Source of the DNA: Apopatosoma sp963618495
GTDB taxonomy: Bacteria; Bacillota; Clostridia; Oscillospirales; CAG-272
Reading direction: 5' to 3'
Length of the DNA: 64,000 nt
Assembly: GCA_963618495.1 (NCBI GenBank)
Contig: CAVESF010000002.1
Span: forward strand, 1-64,000
The translations under genes were made by a program, and so were the position numbers. Positions 35,137 to 44,274 of the stretch are shown piece by piece. Position 1 is the first letter of the stretch, and the number at the start of each line of letters is the position of its first letter. Under the pieces are notes generated by a model. The model worked only from the letters and a program-made list of their open reading frames with translations. It had not been told where the DNA came from and did no database searches.

Positions 35137-36201
35137 ATGGGCAAAAACCGCAACCTGCTAAAAACAGCGGCACTTCACCTCTGCGTGCTGTTATTGATGA
35201 CGCTCGGCGCACTGAATATGAAAATAGGACTGGCACTGACAGCATTTTTCTTTACGCTGCTTGCCGCCGCCGCTTTTTCGTCTGTTCTCATACTGAGCGG
35301 CAAAAAGCTGAATTATCTTGTCACAGTGCCTGCGTTTGCCGTAGCGTATTTCATTTCGGGCAATATATTCTTTGCTGTATTCTCATTTTCCGTTGTGATA
35401 GCGGGTACGCTTATCGCCTACGGACTGCGCCGCGATCATCCGAGAATCGCCGTTATCATAAGTGTATCGGTTTTCGCGGGAGTTTTTGCGGCGGCACTGC
35501 TTCTCGTTGCTTATCTTTGCAGAGGCGGCTCGGTAAAAGCGCTTCCTGCAGATATACTCGTGATATTTGAGAAGCTGAAAGCGTCTCTCACCGAGAGCAT
35601 GGGTCCATATCTCGACAAGATTATCGAATCGACAAATATCAACGCGAATCTTACAGAGCCGCTGACCTCGGCAATCATTATTGAGTCCCTTGTGGAAACG
35701 GTTAAGGCTATGTCCGTAGCTATCATCGTTGTTTTCGTCAATGTATGCTCGTTCATCGCTTTTTATGCGGCGGTCGGCTTTGCGAAGCTTTTCGGCTTCT
35801 ATCCTCTGCTTCCGCAGAAAAACGGCATTTTCCTGCCGAGCAAGGCAAGCGCAATCATTTTCCTTGTTTCGTTCTTCCTCCAGATGATAACCTCGATGAT
35901 AGGCGCACAGAGCGGTATTTTTTACTATGCATCGCTTGTCTGCATGAATCTCACGATGATTCTGCTCCCGTGCTTTGTCGTGATGGGCATAAAGGGGCTT
36001 CTGCTCCGCTACCGCAAGCGAGCCACGAGAAAATTCGCCGTACTGATGACGGTGCTCTGCGGACTTTTCATCATATTCGGTCTTGCTTATCTTACTCTCT
36101 ATCTAGTGGCTTTCATCGGCACGAGCGATACGATAGGTATATATAATTTCAGAAAATTCCGCGATATGAACGAAGGAAACGGCGGGGACGGCGGGAAATA
36201 A
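35137..36201 (+). CDS. DUF2232 membrane protein (YybS-like)
   Basis: A 354-residue membrane protein with about eight helices, fitting the DUF2232/YybS family that sits before gdpP in many Bacillota. I chose ATG 35137, with GAGG six bases before it; an in-frame TTG four codons earlier is less likely. Its role is unknown; YybS-type proteins look like the membrane parts of ECF transporters. It lies between hprK and gdpP on one transcript. Confidence 0.75.
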   Translation: MGKNRNLLKTAALHLCVLLLMTLGALNMKIGLALTAFFFTLLAAAAFSSVLILSGKKLNYLVTVPAFAVAYFISGNIFFAVFSFSVVIAGTLIAYGLRRDHPRIAVIISVSVFAGVFAAALLLVAYLCRGGSVKALPADILVIFEKLKASLTESMGPYLDKIIESTNINANLTEPLTSAIIIESLVETVKAMSVAIIVVFVNVCSFIAFYAAVGFAKLFGFYPLLPQKNGIFLPSKASAIIFLVSFFLQMITSMIGAQSGIFYYASLVCMNLTMILLPCFVVMGIKGLLLRYRKRATRKFAVLMTVLCGLFIIFGLAYLTLYLVAFIGTSDTIGIYNFRKFRDMNEGNGGDGGK

Positions 36202-36269
36202 ACCGTCTGCCGGTCTTTTTGCGGCATACCGTTTGGCATGAAAAAAACAGCGCGAAAGGAATGAACAAT

Positions 36270-38324
36270 ATGTCTGATAAAAATAAGAGGCGCACAGGCA
36301 ATACAGGAAGCATCGGCATCGGAGGAATACTCTGCGCCGCCTTTGCGATCATAGCACTCGCGCTCTGCGTGATACTGATGGCTTATACGGAATCCGAGCC
36401 TGACAGCATTGTGCTGACGGCACTTGTGATTTATGTTGTCGTTGCCGTTGTTACCATAGTGGTGTGCGCAATTTCCGGCGGCAGGGCAAGCGCCAAGCAT
36501 GCGGATATGAAGGGCTCTGTTTTCGGTGCGATAACGCTGGACTTCATACAGAATCTTCATATGCCTACGCTTGTATGCGACGACAAGGGCAAAATAGTGT
36601 GGTATAATTCTGCGCTCTCCGCAAATTTCAAGTCGTACAGCGTGCTTTACGGCAAATATCTCGACAATATCTGCGATGCAACGCTCGAGCGCGTCATGAA
36701 AAGCAGTGAATCGGGCGGTGTTGAGGTTTCGTTTATTTCCGCGTCGGATGCGGATGAGAGCGAACGCCCCGTTTTCCGCGTAAAAGGCTATGAGGTCAGC
36801 TCCAAGGGCAAGAAATATTACATGACGATATTTGAGGATATATCGGAGCTGAAAAATGTTTACAAGCGTCTCGATGACGAGGATACTGTCGTCGCATACG
36901 CGATGATAGACAATATCGATGAGATAATGCAATACGGGCAGGGTGTGGATAATAATGCGGCATTCAATGTATTTTCGCTGCTCAAGCGCGATATGGACGC
37001 CGTCGGCGGCGTTATCAAGGAATATAACAGAAATCGGTTTGCGATGTTTTTCGATGCGAAATACCTCGAAAAATTTGAGAAGGAGCGTTTCTCCGTGCTC
37101 GATGATGTACGCGAGGTCAGCATAGGAGATTCGACTCTGCCTGTTACCGTGTCAATCGGTATAGGCAAGACGAAGGGAACGCTCGCCGAGAAGGCGAACT
37201 TCACTCAGGCGGCACTTGATCTGGCGCTTCAGCGCGGCGGCGATCAGGTTGTCGTGAAAACGCCGGACGGCGTGGAGTTCTACGGCGGCAAGACAAAGAC
37301 TGTTCAAAAGCGCACAAAGGTTCGCGCGAGAGTTATCGCAAACGAGCTTCTCATGCTCATGAGCGGAAGCGACAATGTCATCGTCATGGGTCATAAATAT
37401 GCCGATTTCGATGCTTTCGGCTCATGCCTTGCCATAGTTCAGCTTGCCAAATTCTGCGGCGTGAAAGCATATGTCGTCACCGACCGCACGGATAAGAATC
37501 TCGCGGGTTGCTTCAAGCTGCTTGAAAAGAATTCCGAATACAACGATATATTTGTAGACAGGGCAGAGGCGCAGGACCTCATCACGAGTACATCGCTTGC
37601 CGTCATGGTCGATGTAAACAATGTCAACTTCTGCGAGGCACCCGATGTTGTAGGAAACGCGAAGAATGTCGTGATAATCGACCACCACAGAAAGACGGCG
37701 GAATTTGCCATTCAGCCGAATATCGTGTATATAGAGCCTTCGGCTTCATCTGCCGCGGAGCTTGTTTCCGAGCTTCTGGAGCAGGTGCTTCCGCAGGGCG
37801 CGCTTTCCAAGGAGATAGCTGATCTGCTCTTTGCGGGAATGCTCCTTGATACGAAGCAGTTTACGCATAATACGGGCGTCCGTACATTCGGCTCGGCACT
37901 CTATCTGCGCGGCGAGGGCGCAAGTCCGCTCGATGCAAACGCGCTCTTCAAGACAAGCATACAGGATTTCCTCACAGAGGCACGCTTTGAGAGCAATGTT
38001 GTCATTCACCGCTCCGTTATTGCCATTGCTTTCAATAATGAGCAGAGTCTTTCCGGCGTGTCGCGCGTCAATGCGGCAAAGGCGGCGGACAGGCTCCTCC
38101 ATGTGGATGGTGTGCTTGCGGCTTTCGCTATATGCAAGATAGGCGATACGGTGCATATCTCGGCGCGTTCCGAGAGCAGTATAAATGTTCAGCTTATTCT
38201 GGAGAAAATGGGCGGCGGCGGTCATTTTGATGCGGCGGGTGCGCAGGTAAGCAATGTTTCCATCCAGGATGCGCTGGCTACGCTCCGCGCATGTATCGAC
38301 GAATATATGGACGAAAACATGTAA
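36270..38324 (+). CDS. gdpP: c-di-AMP phosphodiesterase GdpP
   Basis: A 684-residue GdpP. Two N-terminal membrane helices, a PAS-like domain (about 90-190) and a degenerate GGDEF domain precede a DHH/DHHA1 phosphodiesterase. The catalytic residues are in GHKYADFD (374-381), IDHH (Asp471-His473) and the C-terminal GGGGHFDAAGAQ. It hydrolyses c-di-AMP to pApA. The start at 36270 is placed by an AAAGGA site; an upstream in-frame ATG lies in poor context. The rplI gene, a frequent neighbour, does not follow: a terminator comes at once. Confidence 0.94.
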   Translation: MSDKNKRRTGNTGSIGIGGILCAAFAIIALALCVILMAYTESEPDSIVLTALVIYVVVAVVTIVVCAISGGRASAKHADMKGSVFGAITLDFIQNLHMPTLVCDDKGKIVWYNSALSANFKSYSVLYGKYLDNICDATLERVMKSSESGGVEVSFISASDADESERPVFRVKGYEVSSKGKKYYMTIFEDISELKNVYKRLDDEDTVVAYAMIDNIDEIMQYGQGVDNNAAFNVFSLLKRDMDAVGGVIKEYNRNRFAMFFDAKYLEKFEKERFSVLDDVREVSIGDSTLPVTVSIGIGKTKGTLAEKANFTQAALDLALQRGGDQVVVKTPDGVEFYGGKTKTVQKRTKVRARVIANELLMLMSGSDNVIVMGHKYADFDAFGSCLAIVQLAKFCGVKAYVVTDRTDKNLAGCFKLLEKNSEYNDIFVDRAEAQDLITSTSLAVMVDVNNVNFCEAPDVVGNAKNVVIIDHHRKTAEFAIQPNIVYIEPSASSAAELVSELLEQVLPQGALSKEIADLLFAGMLLDTKQFTHNTGVRTFGSALYLRGEGASPLDANALFKTSIQDFLTEARFESNVVIHRSVIAIAFNNEQSLSGVSRVNAAKAADRLLHVDGVLAAFAICKIGDTVHISARSESSINVQLILEKMGGGGHFDAAGAQVSNVSIQDALATLRACIDEYMDENM

Positions 38325-38340
38325 TTATATATAATGAAGA

Positions 38341-38367
38341 AAAGCGGGCGAAAACCCGCTTTTTTTC
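38341..38367 (+). terminator. Terminator of the hprK-gdpP operon
   Basis: AAAAGCGGG (38341-38349) and CCCGCTTTT (38356-38364), then more T. The 185 nt from here to the next start carry only a weak possible promoter (TAATAT near 38499) and the AAAGGAG site of the ECF gene. Confidence 0.88.
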
Positions 38368-38552
38368 GGTTTGCGGCAGTGGCTTTTCTGAAGAAAACCG
38401 CGCCGAAAACAAAGTTTATTCTGTTCTTTTCGGACGAGCGAAGAGAACTTTATCATACGGAAATAAAATTTTTCAAAAAAATTCCCGATTTTCTGTAATA
38501 TCGCGCCCGAAAAAACGGTAACGATTACAGAGCGGGAGAAAGGAGTACGATA

Positions 38553-39110
38553 ATGATGGAAGACAGTGCGATAGTGGAGCTTCTCTATAGCCACAATGAG
38601 GACGGAATTTCGAGGCTTTCCGAAAAATACGGAGGGCTTCTCGGTTCGGTGGCGTCAAATGTTCTTCGCAATGACGATGACGCTATGGAATGCGTAAATG
38701 ACGTATATATGAAGGTATGGAATCTGATACCGCCCTATCGTCCCGATTATCTGCGCTCCTTTGTCTGCAAGCTTGCCCGCAGTATAGCGATAGACAAATA
38801 TCGCTATAACAAGCGCGAAAAGCGGAACGGAGAGGGAAATGTGCTTTTCTCCGAGCTGGAAGAAAACGAAATCCCGGCGGATACTTCGGCAGAGATGCCG
38901 GATTCCTCCGTCTCGGGAGAGATAAACCGCTTTCTTGCGGCGCTTCCCGTTCGGGACAGGGTACTTTTCGTCCGCCGGTATTTCATGGCGGAGGGAACGG
39001 CTGATATTGCCAAAAGATTTGATATGAGCGAAAATGCCGTTTCCGTTAAGCTCTTTCGCCTGCGGGACAAGCTGAAAAAATATCTTACAGAAAGGGGATA
39101 TGAAATTTGA
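38553..39110 (+). CDS. ECF-type RNA polymerase sigma factor
   Basis: A 185-residue sigma-70 family protein with only regions 2 and 4. Region 2 includes DDDAMECVNDVYMKVW and the -10-recognition part ARSIAIDKYRYNKREKRNG. Region 4 includes VRRYFMAEGTADIAKRFDMSENAVSVKLFRLRDKLKKYL. It probably redirects RNA polymerase in response to an envelope signal. Its stop overlaps the TTG start of the next gene, the usual layout for a sigma/anti-sigma pair. A broken relative of it lies at 48624. Its target promoters are not known. Confidence 0.92.
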   Translation: MMEDSAIVELLYSHNEDGISRLSEKYGGLLGSVASNVLRNDDDAMECVNDVYMKVWNLIPPYRPDYLRSFVCKLARSIAIDKYRYNKREKRNGEGNVLFSELEENEIPADTSAEMPDSSVSGEINRFLAALPVRDRVLFVRRYFMAEGTADIAKRFDMSENAVSVKLFRLRDKLKKYLTERGYEI

Positions 39111-39757
39111 AACGCGATGAATTCATCGACGCTATGAGCGGCATTGACGACAGGCTGCTTGATGAGGCGCTGGAGCTCGACTCCGCGGATAAGCTTAAAA
39201 AAGCGGAAAACGAAGAACGTGCGAGAAGATTTTCCCACATATCAAAGCGGCTTTCCATGCTCGCGGCTTGCATCTGCCTTGTTGCCGTCGGCATATTTGC
39301 GGGCGGTCATATAGCTCCGTCTGAGGGAAGCGCCACCACGGAACCGACCGACATCGTTCTCATTCCGGCACCCATTCTTTACTGCGATTCCTACGATGAG
39401 ATGGAAAAAGCACTCGGCTACAGCGTTCCGAAGCCCGAATCCAAGCGCGCCGACAGCTATATTGTGGTTATGTCCGGCGACAAGCCCGAGAGCGGAAGAA
39501 TCATCTATACCGATGATTCCGAGCTGAAAATAGCGGAATGCACGGCTGATGTCAGCGGTATATTCGGCGGCAGGCTTATGGGCACGCAGAAATACGCCGG
39601 CGTGACGGTGTACTATTATTCTTTCGACACGGTTCGCTATGCGATATGGAGCGACGGCGGATTCTCGTATTCTTTTTCCGCCGACGGCGATGATGCCGAA
39701 AAAAATGTTTGCGATACTGCAAAAGAAATCATCGATTTATTGAAAGGACAAAATTAA
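39107..39757 (+). CDS. Predicted anti-sigma factor, single-pass membrane protein
   Basis: A 216-residue protein: a charged cytoplasmic part of about 50 residues (MKRDEFIDAMSGIDDRLLDEALELD), one membrane helix (about 48-66) and an outer domain that resembles DUF4367 (SYDEMEKALGYSVPKPE; YYYSFDTVRYAIWSDGGFSYSF). Start is TTG at 39107, overlapping the sigma stop; no in-frame ATG suits. No zinc-binding HxxxCxxC is visible. The role as regulator of the sigma factor is inferred from topology and coupling. Confidence 0.75.
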   Translation: MKRDEFIDAMSGIDDRLLDEALELDSADKLKKAENEERARRFSHISKRLSMLAACICLVAVGIFAGGHIAPSEGSATTEPTDIVLIPAPILYCDSYDEMEKALGYSVPKPESKRADSYIVVMSGDKPESGRIIYTDDSELKIAECTADVSGIFGGRLMGTQKYAGVTVYYYSFDTVRYAIWSDGGFSYSFSADGDDAEKNVCDTAKEIIDLLKGQN

Positions 39758-39759
39758 AA

Positions 39760-40491
39760 ATGAAAAATCTTATTTCCGTTTTACTCGTACTCGTTATAAT
39801 ATGTTCAGTCATTTCATCCTGCACAGCAAAAAATGATGACCCAAAAAACACAACAGGCAAAACCGATATAACAACAACCGATACAAGCACGACAAAAAAG
39901 ACCGATTCCACCACGGGAAAGCAGGAGACAACCTCGACCACAGAGACAACAAAGCCCGAGCCCAAGCCCGATCCCGAGCCGAGCGACAATGTTTTCTCCG
40001 GCAAGACGGATATAGACACTCTGCTCGATAAGATAATCGCCCGCGCCACGGAGATTGAAAAAGACAACGAATACGGCATCGGCGGCATAGAATGCTATCA
40101 TCTTGCAGTCGATGAAGACAGCTGCGCCGACATACTCGGACTTTCTGTCGACGAATTCAAGCAGTATGTCGAGGTAGCTATGGAATCCAAGCCCGAGGGC
40201 AGCTGGTTCACACATTCCGTAGTCGTAGTGAAATTCAAGGCGGGCGTTGATGTAAAGACCGTAGCCGAGAAGATAGTGGCAAAGACAGAAGCTGTCCGCT
40301 TCGGTTGTCTCAGACCTAAGGCTATCGTCGGCGGTCAGGTAGGCGAATATCTCGTTTTCACAACATCGGATACTGAAATCTGCAATGATGTTTACAAAGC
40401 CGTGGAAGAGCTTGCAGGCTCCGGCGTTACGAGAATCGACCGCGAGAAAGACTGGAGCGACAGCGGCCTGATGGGCGGCTTCGGCGACTGA
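39760..40491 (+). CDS. Lipoprotein, DUF4358-like
   Basis: A 243-residue predicted lipoprotein. The signal peptide ends in VISSC (lipobox Cys21). A Thr/Lys- and Pro/Glu-rich spacer follows (about 28-78), then a compact domain of about 150 residues (TDIDTLLDKIIARATEIEKD to the end). It is similar in pattern to DUF4358 proteins, which often accompany acyltransferase clusters in Clostridia; I am not certain of that family. It starts 2 nt after the anti-sigma stop. Function unknown, likely in export or acylation at the cell surface. Confidence 0.65.
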   Translation: MKNLISVLLVLVIICSVISSCTAKNDDPKNTTGKTDITTTDTSTTKKTDSTTGKQETTSTTETTKPEPKPDPEPSDNVFSGKTDIDTLLDKIIARATEIEKDNEYGIGGIECYHLAVDEDSCADILGLSVDEFKQYVEVAMESKPEGSWFTHSVVVVKFKAGVDVKTVAEKIVAKTEAVRFGCLRPKAIVGGQVGEYLVFTTSDTEICNDVYKAVEELAGSGVTRIDREKDWSDSGLMGGFGD

Positions 40492-40515
40492 TTTTCATGC
40501 GGAGGATGACAGACC

Positions 40516-41643
40516 GTGAAAAAACTGAACAGAATAGGAGCGCTCGTTTTCAGCCTGCTTTTCGTATTCACCGTATTCGGCTTCGGCATATCTGCACTCG
40601 TACGCACGCCGGATGAAATCTCGAAAAGCGAGCGGCGCGAGCTTACAAAACGCCCCGATATCACGATAGAAACGATAAGAAACGGCAAATTTTTCACCAA
40701 TGAGGAAAGCTATCTGCTCGACCAATTCCCTTTGCGCGACGGCTTTCGCCGCATAAAATCAGCGGCTCATTTCTACATATTCCGCCAAAAGGTGAATAAT
40801 AAGATAGTCATCTCCGACGGGCATGCCGCCGAGATATCATATCCCATGAAAGACACGGCGGCGGACACCTATATAAAAAGGCTCAATAAGATATACGAAA
40901 AATATCTCTCGGATAAGAATATGAATATATATTCTACGATAATCCCCGACAAAATGTATTTTATCGCGGATAAGACAGGCGCACCGAGCATCGATTACGC
41001 CGCTCTTTCCGATAAAATAAAATCCGGCGTAACCTCGGCAAAATTCATAAATATTTTCGATACGCTGGATATCGACTGCTACTATAAAACGGATACACAT
41101 TGGAAAGAGGATAAGATAATTCCGACAGCCAATCGCTTGCTCGAGGTAATGGGAAGAGCAAAGTGCAAGGAAGCGAGCATCGAGAAATCGCTCGCACCGT
41201 TTTACGGAGTTTACTACGGGCAGAGCGCATTACCGCTTTCGCCCGACACAATATCATACGTTATGACACCAACGCTGAAAAAAGCAAAGGCATATCGCGC
41301 CGACAAGAAAACCGGCGAGCTTACCGAGGCAAAGCTTTATTACGATGAGTATATCACGGCTGATGATGCCTACGATGTATTCATGGGCGGTGCCTGCACC
41401 GTAACCGTTATCGAAAATCCCGATAATCCCGACGGCAAGACGCTCTATCTCTTCTCCGATTCTTTCGGCAGAAGTCTTGCGCCCCTGCTTCTCTCGGACT
41501 ATTCCAAGGTTGTTTTCTATGATATCCGCTATATCCGCGCGGAGAAGGCTTTCAGCATAGTTCCTCTCGAAGAGGGCAATGATGTGCTTTTTGCCTACAG
41601 CATTTCCGCCATCGATGTCAGCAGCAATCTGCAGGTAAACTGA
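40516..41643 (+). CDS. DHHW-family, AlgX/AlgJ-like acylation protein
   Basis: A 375-residue protein with a GTG start, GGAGGA nine bases before it, and one N-terminal membrane helix (about 8-30). The catalytic-type motif YKTDTHW (about residues 193-199) and a later GxS-like segment (LFSDSFGRS) match the SGNH-like DHHW/AlgX/AlgJ family. These act outside the cell with an MBOAT membrane protein to acylate polysaccharides. Its neighbour, 10 nt downstream, is exactly such an MBOAT protein. Confidence 0.88.
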   Translation: MKKLNRIGALVFSLLFVFTVFGFGISALVRTPDEISKSERRELTKRPDITIETIRNGKFFTNEESYLLDQFPLRDGFRRIKSAAHFYIFRQKVNNKIVISDGHAAEISYPMKDTAADTYIKRLNKIYEKYLSDKNMNIYSTIIPDKMYFIADKTGAPSIDYAALSDKIKSGVTSAKFINIFDTLDIDCYYKTDTHWKEDKIIPTANRLLEVMGRAKCKEASIEKSLAPFYGVYYGQSALPLSPDTISYVMTPTLKKAKAYRADKKTGELTEAKLYYDEYITADDAYDVFMGGACTVTVIENPDNPDGKTLYLFSDSFGRSLAPLLLSDYSKVVFYDIRYIRAEKAFSIVPLEEGNDVLFAYSISAIDVSSNLQVN

Positions 41644-41653
41644 GGAGGGCGGT

Positions 41654-43060
41654 ATGGTATTTTCAAGTATAGGCTTCATTTTCGTCTTTCTCACGGTAAC
41701 GCTTCTTTGCTACTATATCGTGCCGAAAAAACTGCGCAATCTTGTATTGCTGATTTCAAGCCTCATATTCTATTACATAGGCGAACAGCATCTGATATGG
41801 CTGATGATCGTATCATCGCTGACCGACTATTTCTGCTCTCTCGGAATAGAGCGTTTCCGCGGAAAAAAGGGCATGATGAAGCTTTTCCTTTGCATTTCGC
41901 TTGTGATAAATCTTTCGCTTCTCGGATATTTCAAATACGCTGACCTCTTTATAAACAGCTTCAATGCGCTGACGGGCGCCGCTGTTCCGCTTCTTAAAAT
42001 AGCTCTGCCGATAGGTATAAGCTTCTATACTTTCCAGACCATGAGCTATACCATAGATGTTTATCGCGGAGAGGTTCGCGCGGAGAAAAATTTCATCAGT
42101 TTTGCCGCATATGTAACACTTTTTCCCCAGCTTGTGGCAGGACCTATCGTCCGCTATGAGACAGTGGCGGCTGAACTGAAAGAAAGAAGCGTCACTCTCG
42201 AGAAATTTTCGCTCGGCATATCACGCTTCTGCATAGGATTGGGCAAAAAGGTACTTATCGCAAATTCGCTCGCGGCGCTTGTCAAACTCTATGCCGAGGC
42301 GGAGGGCGGACATACCGTGCTCATGGCTTGGGCTTATGCAATCGCTCTGCCGCTCCAGATATATTTCGATTTCTCTGGCTACAGCGATATGGCGATAGGA
42401 CTCGGGCATATGTTCGGCTTTACCTTCCTTGAAAACTTCAATTATCCTTTTGTCGCAAAGACGGCGACGGATTTCTGGAGACGCTGGCATATGTCGCTCG
42501 GAACATGGTTCCGCGATTATGTCTACTTCCCGATGGGCGGCAACAGAGTAAAACCCGCACGTCATATTTTCAATCTGCTTGTGGTATGGTTCATTACGGG
42601 AATGTGGCACGGCGCATCGTATAATTTCATCCTGTGGGGCGTTTACTACGGTATTCTGATAATCCTCGAGAAATATGTATACGGGAAATATCTCGAAAAA
42701 ACCCATGTTATCTCCCGCATATATTTCTTCTTCGTGACGGTTTTCGGCTTTATTATATTTGATACGGAAAGTGTCTCACAGATATTTGCAAAATTCGGCG
42801 AGCTTTTCGGTATTGGAGCGACGGCACTCTATGATACCTCGAGTCTCTTCTATGTATCGAGCTATCTCTTTACTATCGTTATCGCGCTTGTCTGCGCTAT
42901 GCCGTTGGGAAAGAAGCTCTGGACAAAGCTCTGCGAAAAAGAGAAGAGTAATGCGGTTTTCACCTGCATCGGCTATGCGGCTTGCTTTGCCATGCTTATA
43001 GTCAGCACCGCATATCTTATCGACGGCTCATATAATCCGTTTCTCTATTTCAGATTTTAA
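41654..43060 (+). CDS. MBOAT-family O-acyltransferase (AlgI/DltB-like)
   Basis: A 468-residue membrane protein with about ten helices. The MBOAT signature is clear: FWRRWHMSLGTWFRDYVYFPMGG and the catalytic His in GMWHGASYNFILWG. Such proteins move acetyl or other acyl groups across the membrane for transfer to a polymer by a DHHW partner. The substrate polymer is unknown; no polysaccharide synthase gene is adjacent. Last gene of the sigma / anti-sigma / lipoprotein / DHHW / MBOAT operon. Confidence 0.95.
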   Translation: MVFSSIGFIFVFLTVTLLCYYIVPKKLRNLVLLISSLIFYYIGEQHLIWLMIVSSLTDYFCSLGIERFRGKKGMMKLFLCISLVINLSLLGYFKYADLFINSFNALTGAAVPLLKIALPIGISFYTFQTMSYTIDVYRGEVRAEKNFISFAAYVTLFPQLVAGPIVRYETVAAELKERSVTLEKFSLGISRFCIGLGKKVLIANSLAALVKLYAEAEGGHTVLMAWAYAIALPLQIYFDFSGYSDMAIGLGHMFGFTFLENFNYPFVAKTATDFWRRWHMSLGTWFRDYVYFPMGGNRVKPARHIFNLLVVWFITGMWHGASYNFILWGVYYGILIILEKYVYGKYLEKTHVISRIYFFFVTVFGFIIFDTESVSQIFAKFGELFGIGATALYDTSSLFYVSSYLFTIVIALVCAMPLGKKLWTKLCEKEKSNAVFTCIGYAACFAMLIVSTAYLIDGSYNPFLYFRF

Positions 43061-43091
43061 AAAAAAGAGAGCCGCGGCGACGCCGCGGCTC
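43059..43091. terminator. Bidirectional terminator between MBOAT and serine hydrolase genes
   Basis: GAGCCGCGGC (43069-43078) pairs with GCCGCGGCTC (43082-43091) around GAC. On the minus strand the stem is followed by eight T, a strong end for the serine hydrolase transcript. Confidence 0.85.
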
Positions 43092-43108
43092 AGACTTTAC
43101 CGCTTTGC

Positions 43109-44266
43109 TCAAAAAAGCAAGCCTTTATTTTCGTCTGCATAGAGTCCCTCGCGCATGAGCTTGAGGAAGGTAGGTTCCTGACTGTTGAACATCTGCTCGG
43201 CGTAGACAAGGCTGAGCTTATTGTCCATATCCACGATCACATGATAGCCCGCCGCGCCGCACCAGCCGAAGATTTTTCGCGGTGCATTCGGCACTCCGAG
43301 CGCCACGGGGTCATCGAGCGTATAAACGCCGAGTCCGTAGTTATAATGCCGATATTGCTCCCATCGCCATGTGCTGCGCACGGAGGCGATTTCGTTTTCG
43401 CGCATGAGCTTCAGCGTATCTTCGCCTATTATGCGCACTCCGTCTGCGGAAATGCCGCCGCGTGCGAGGGTATCCATCAGCTTTGCCGTATCGTTGCGGC
43501 AGGAGACAACACCCGCGCCGCCGCAGTCATATTCGCTTCCGAGAATGAATGTATTTCTCTGCGTTCCGTTGAGATGGGCTGATTCCGTATCGGAGCTGAA
43601 ATTATAAAGCGGTGCGACATCGTCGTTTTTGCCCTTTTTTATGCCGTACGCGGTTCTCGTCATTCCGAGCGGAGCGAAAAATGTCCGATCGGCAAAATCG
43701 CCGAAGCGCTCTCCGATAAGCTCTTCGCAATAAGCCGCGAGCAGGTCATGGCAGAGGCTGTAGCTCCATGCGGTGCCGGGCTGGAAGATGAGAGGCGTTT
43801 GTGCAAGCGCACGGGAGATTTCTCTTGTCGGCAGTCTGCCGCCGGTGCGCTCATAAGCCGAGAGAATCTGCGGCGTATCGCGATTGTATGTAAGTCCCGC
43901 TGTCATCGTAAAGAGATGGCGCACCGTTATCGGTCGCTCCGCAGGGACAAGCTTTTCGCTTCCGTCCGCATTGACGACGCGCACGAGCGGAGCTTTCCAT
44001 TCGGGCAGAACATCCGATATAGGCGCATCGAGCTGCAAAATTCCTTTCTCCCAGAGCGTCATGGCAAGCGAACAGGTTATCACCTTGGAGACGGAATAGA
44101 GATAGTGCGTTTCGTTTCCCGTCATCATAATGCCGTTTTCCCTGTCGCTGTAGCCGGATGCATGGGTATAGACCTGCTTGCCGTCCTTGTAAACAGAGCA
44201 ACTGTTTCCGACAACGCGCCAGTCTGTCAGATATTCTATATTTTTTGTCAGTGTTTCAAAAGCCAT
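43109..44266 (-). CDS. Serine hydrolase, beta-lactamase-like (class C fold)
   Basis: A 385-residue penicillin-binding/beta-lactamase superfamily protein. The nucleophile motif is SVSK in YLYSVSKVITCS, the second motif is a YSL/YSY-type segment in WSYSLCHDLLAAYCEE, and a late GWCGAAGYHVIVD segment stands for the KTG region. No signal peptide is seen, so it is probably a cytoplasmic esterase or peptidase rather than a resistance enzyme. I use ATG 44266 (GAGG six bases before); an ATG four codons earlier overlaps the cyclophilin stop. Confidence 0.88.
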   Translation of the reverse strand: MAFETLTKNIEYLTDWRVVGNSCSVYKDGKQVYTHASGYSDRENGIMMTGNETHYLYSVSKVITCSLAMTLWEKGILQLDAPISDVLPEWKAPLVRVVNADGSEKLVPAERPITVRHLFTMTAGLTYNRDTPQILSAYERTGGRLPTREISRALAQTPLIFQPGTAWSYSLCHDLLAAYCEELIGERFGDFADRTFFAPLGMTRTAYGIKKGKNDDVAPLYNFSSDTESAHLNGTQRNTFILGSEYDCGGAGVVSCRNDTAKLMDTLARGGISADGVRIIGEDTLKLMRENEIASVRSTWRWEQYRHYNYGLGVYTLDDPVALGVPNAPRKIFGWCGAAGYHVIVDMDNKLSLVYAEQMFNSQEPTFLKLMREGLYADENKGLLF

Positions 44267-44274
44267 TTTGCGCC

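Noticed and set aside
43109..44266. Antibiotic-resistance beta-lactamase
   Set aside because: No signal peptide and only superfamily-level motifs; more likely a cytoplasmic esterase-like hydrolase.
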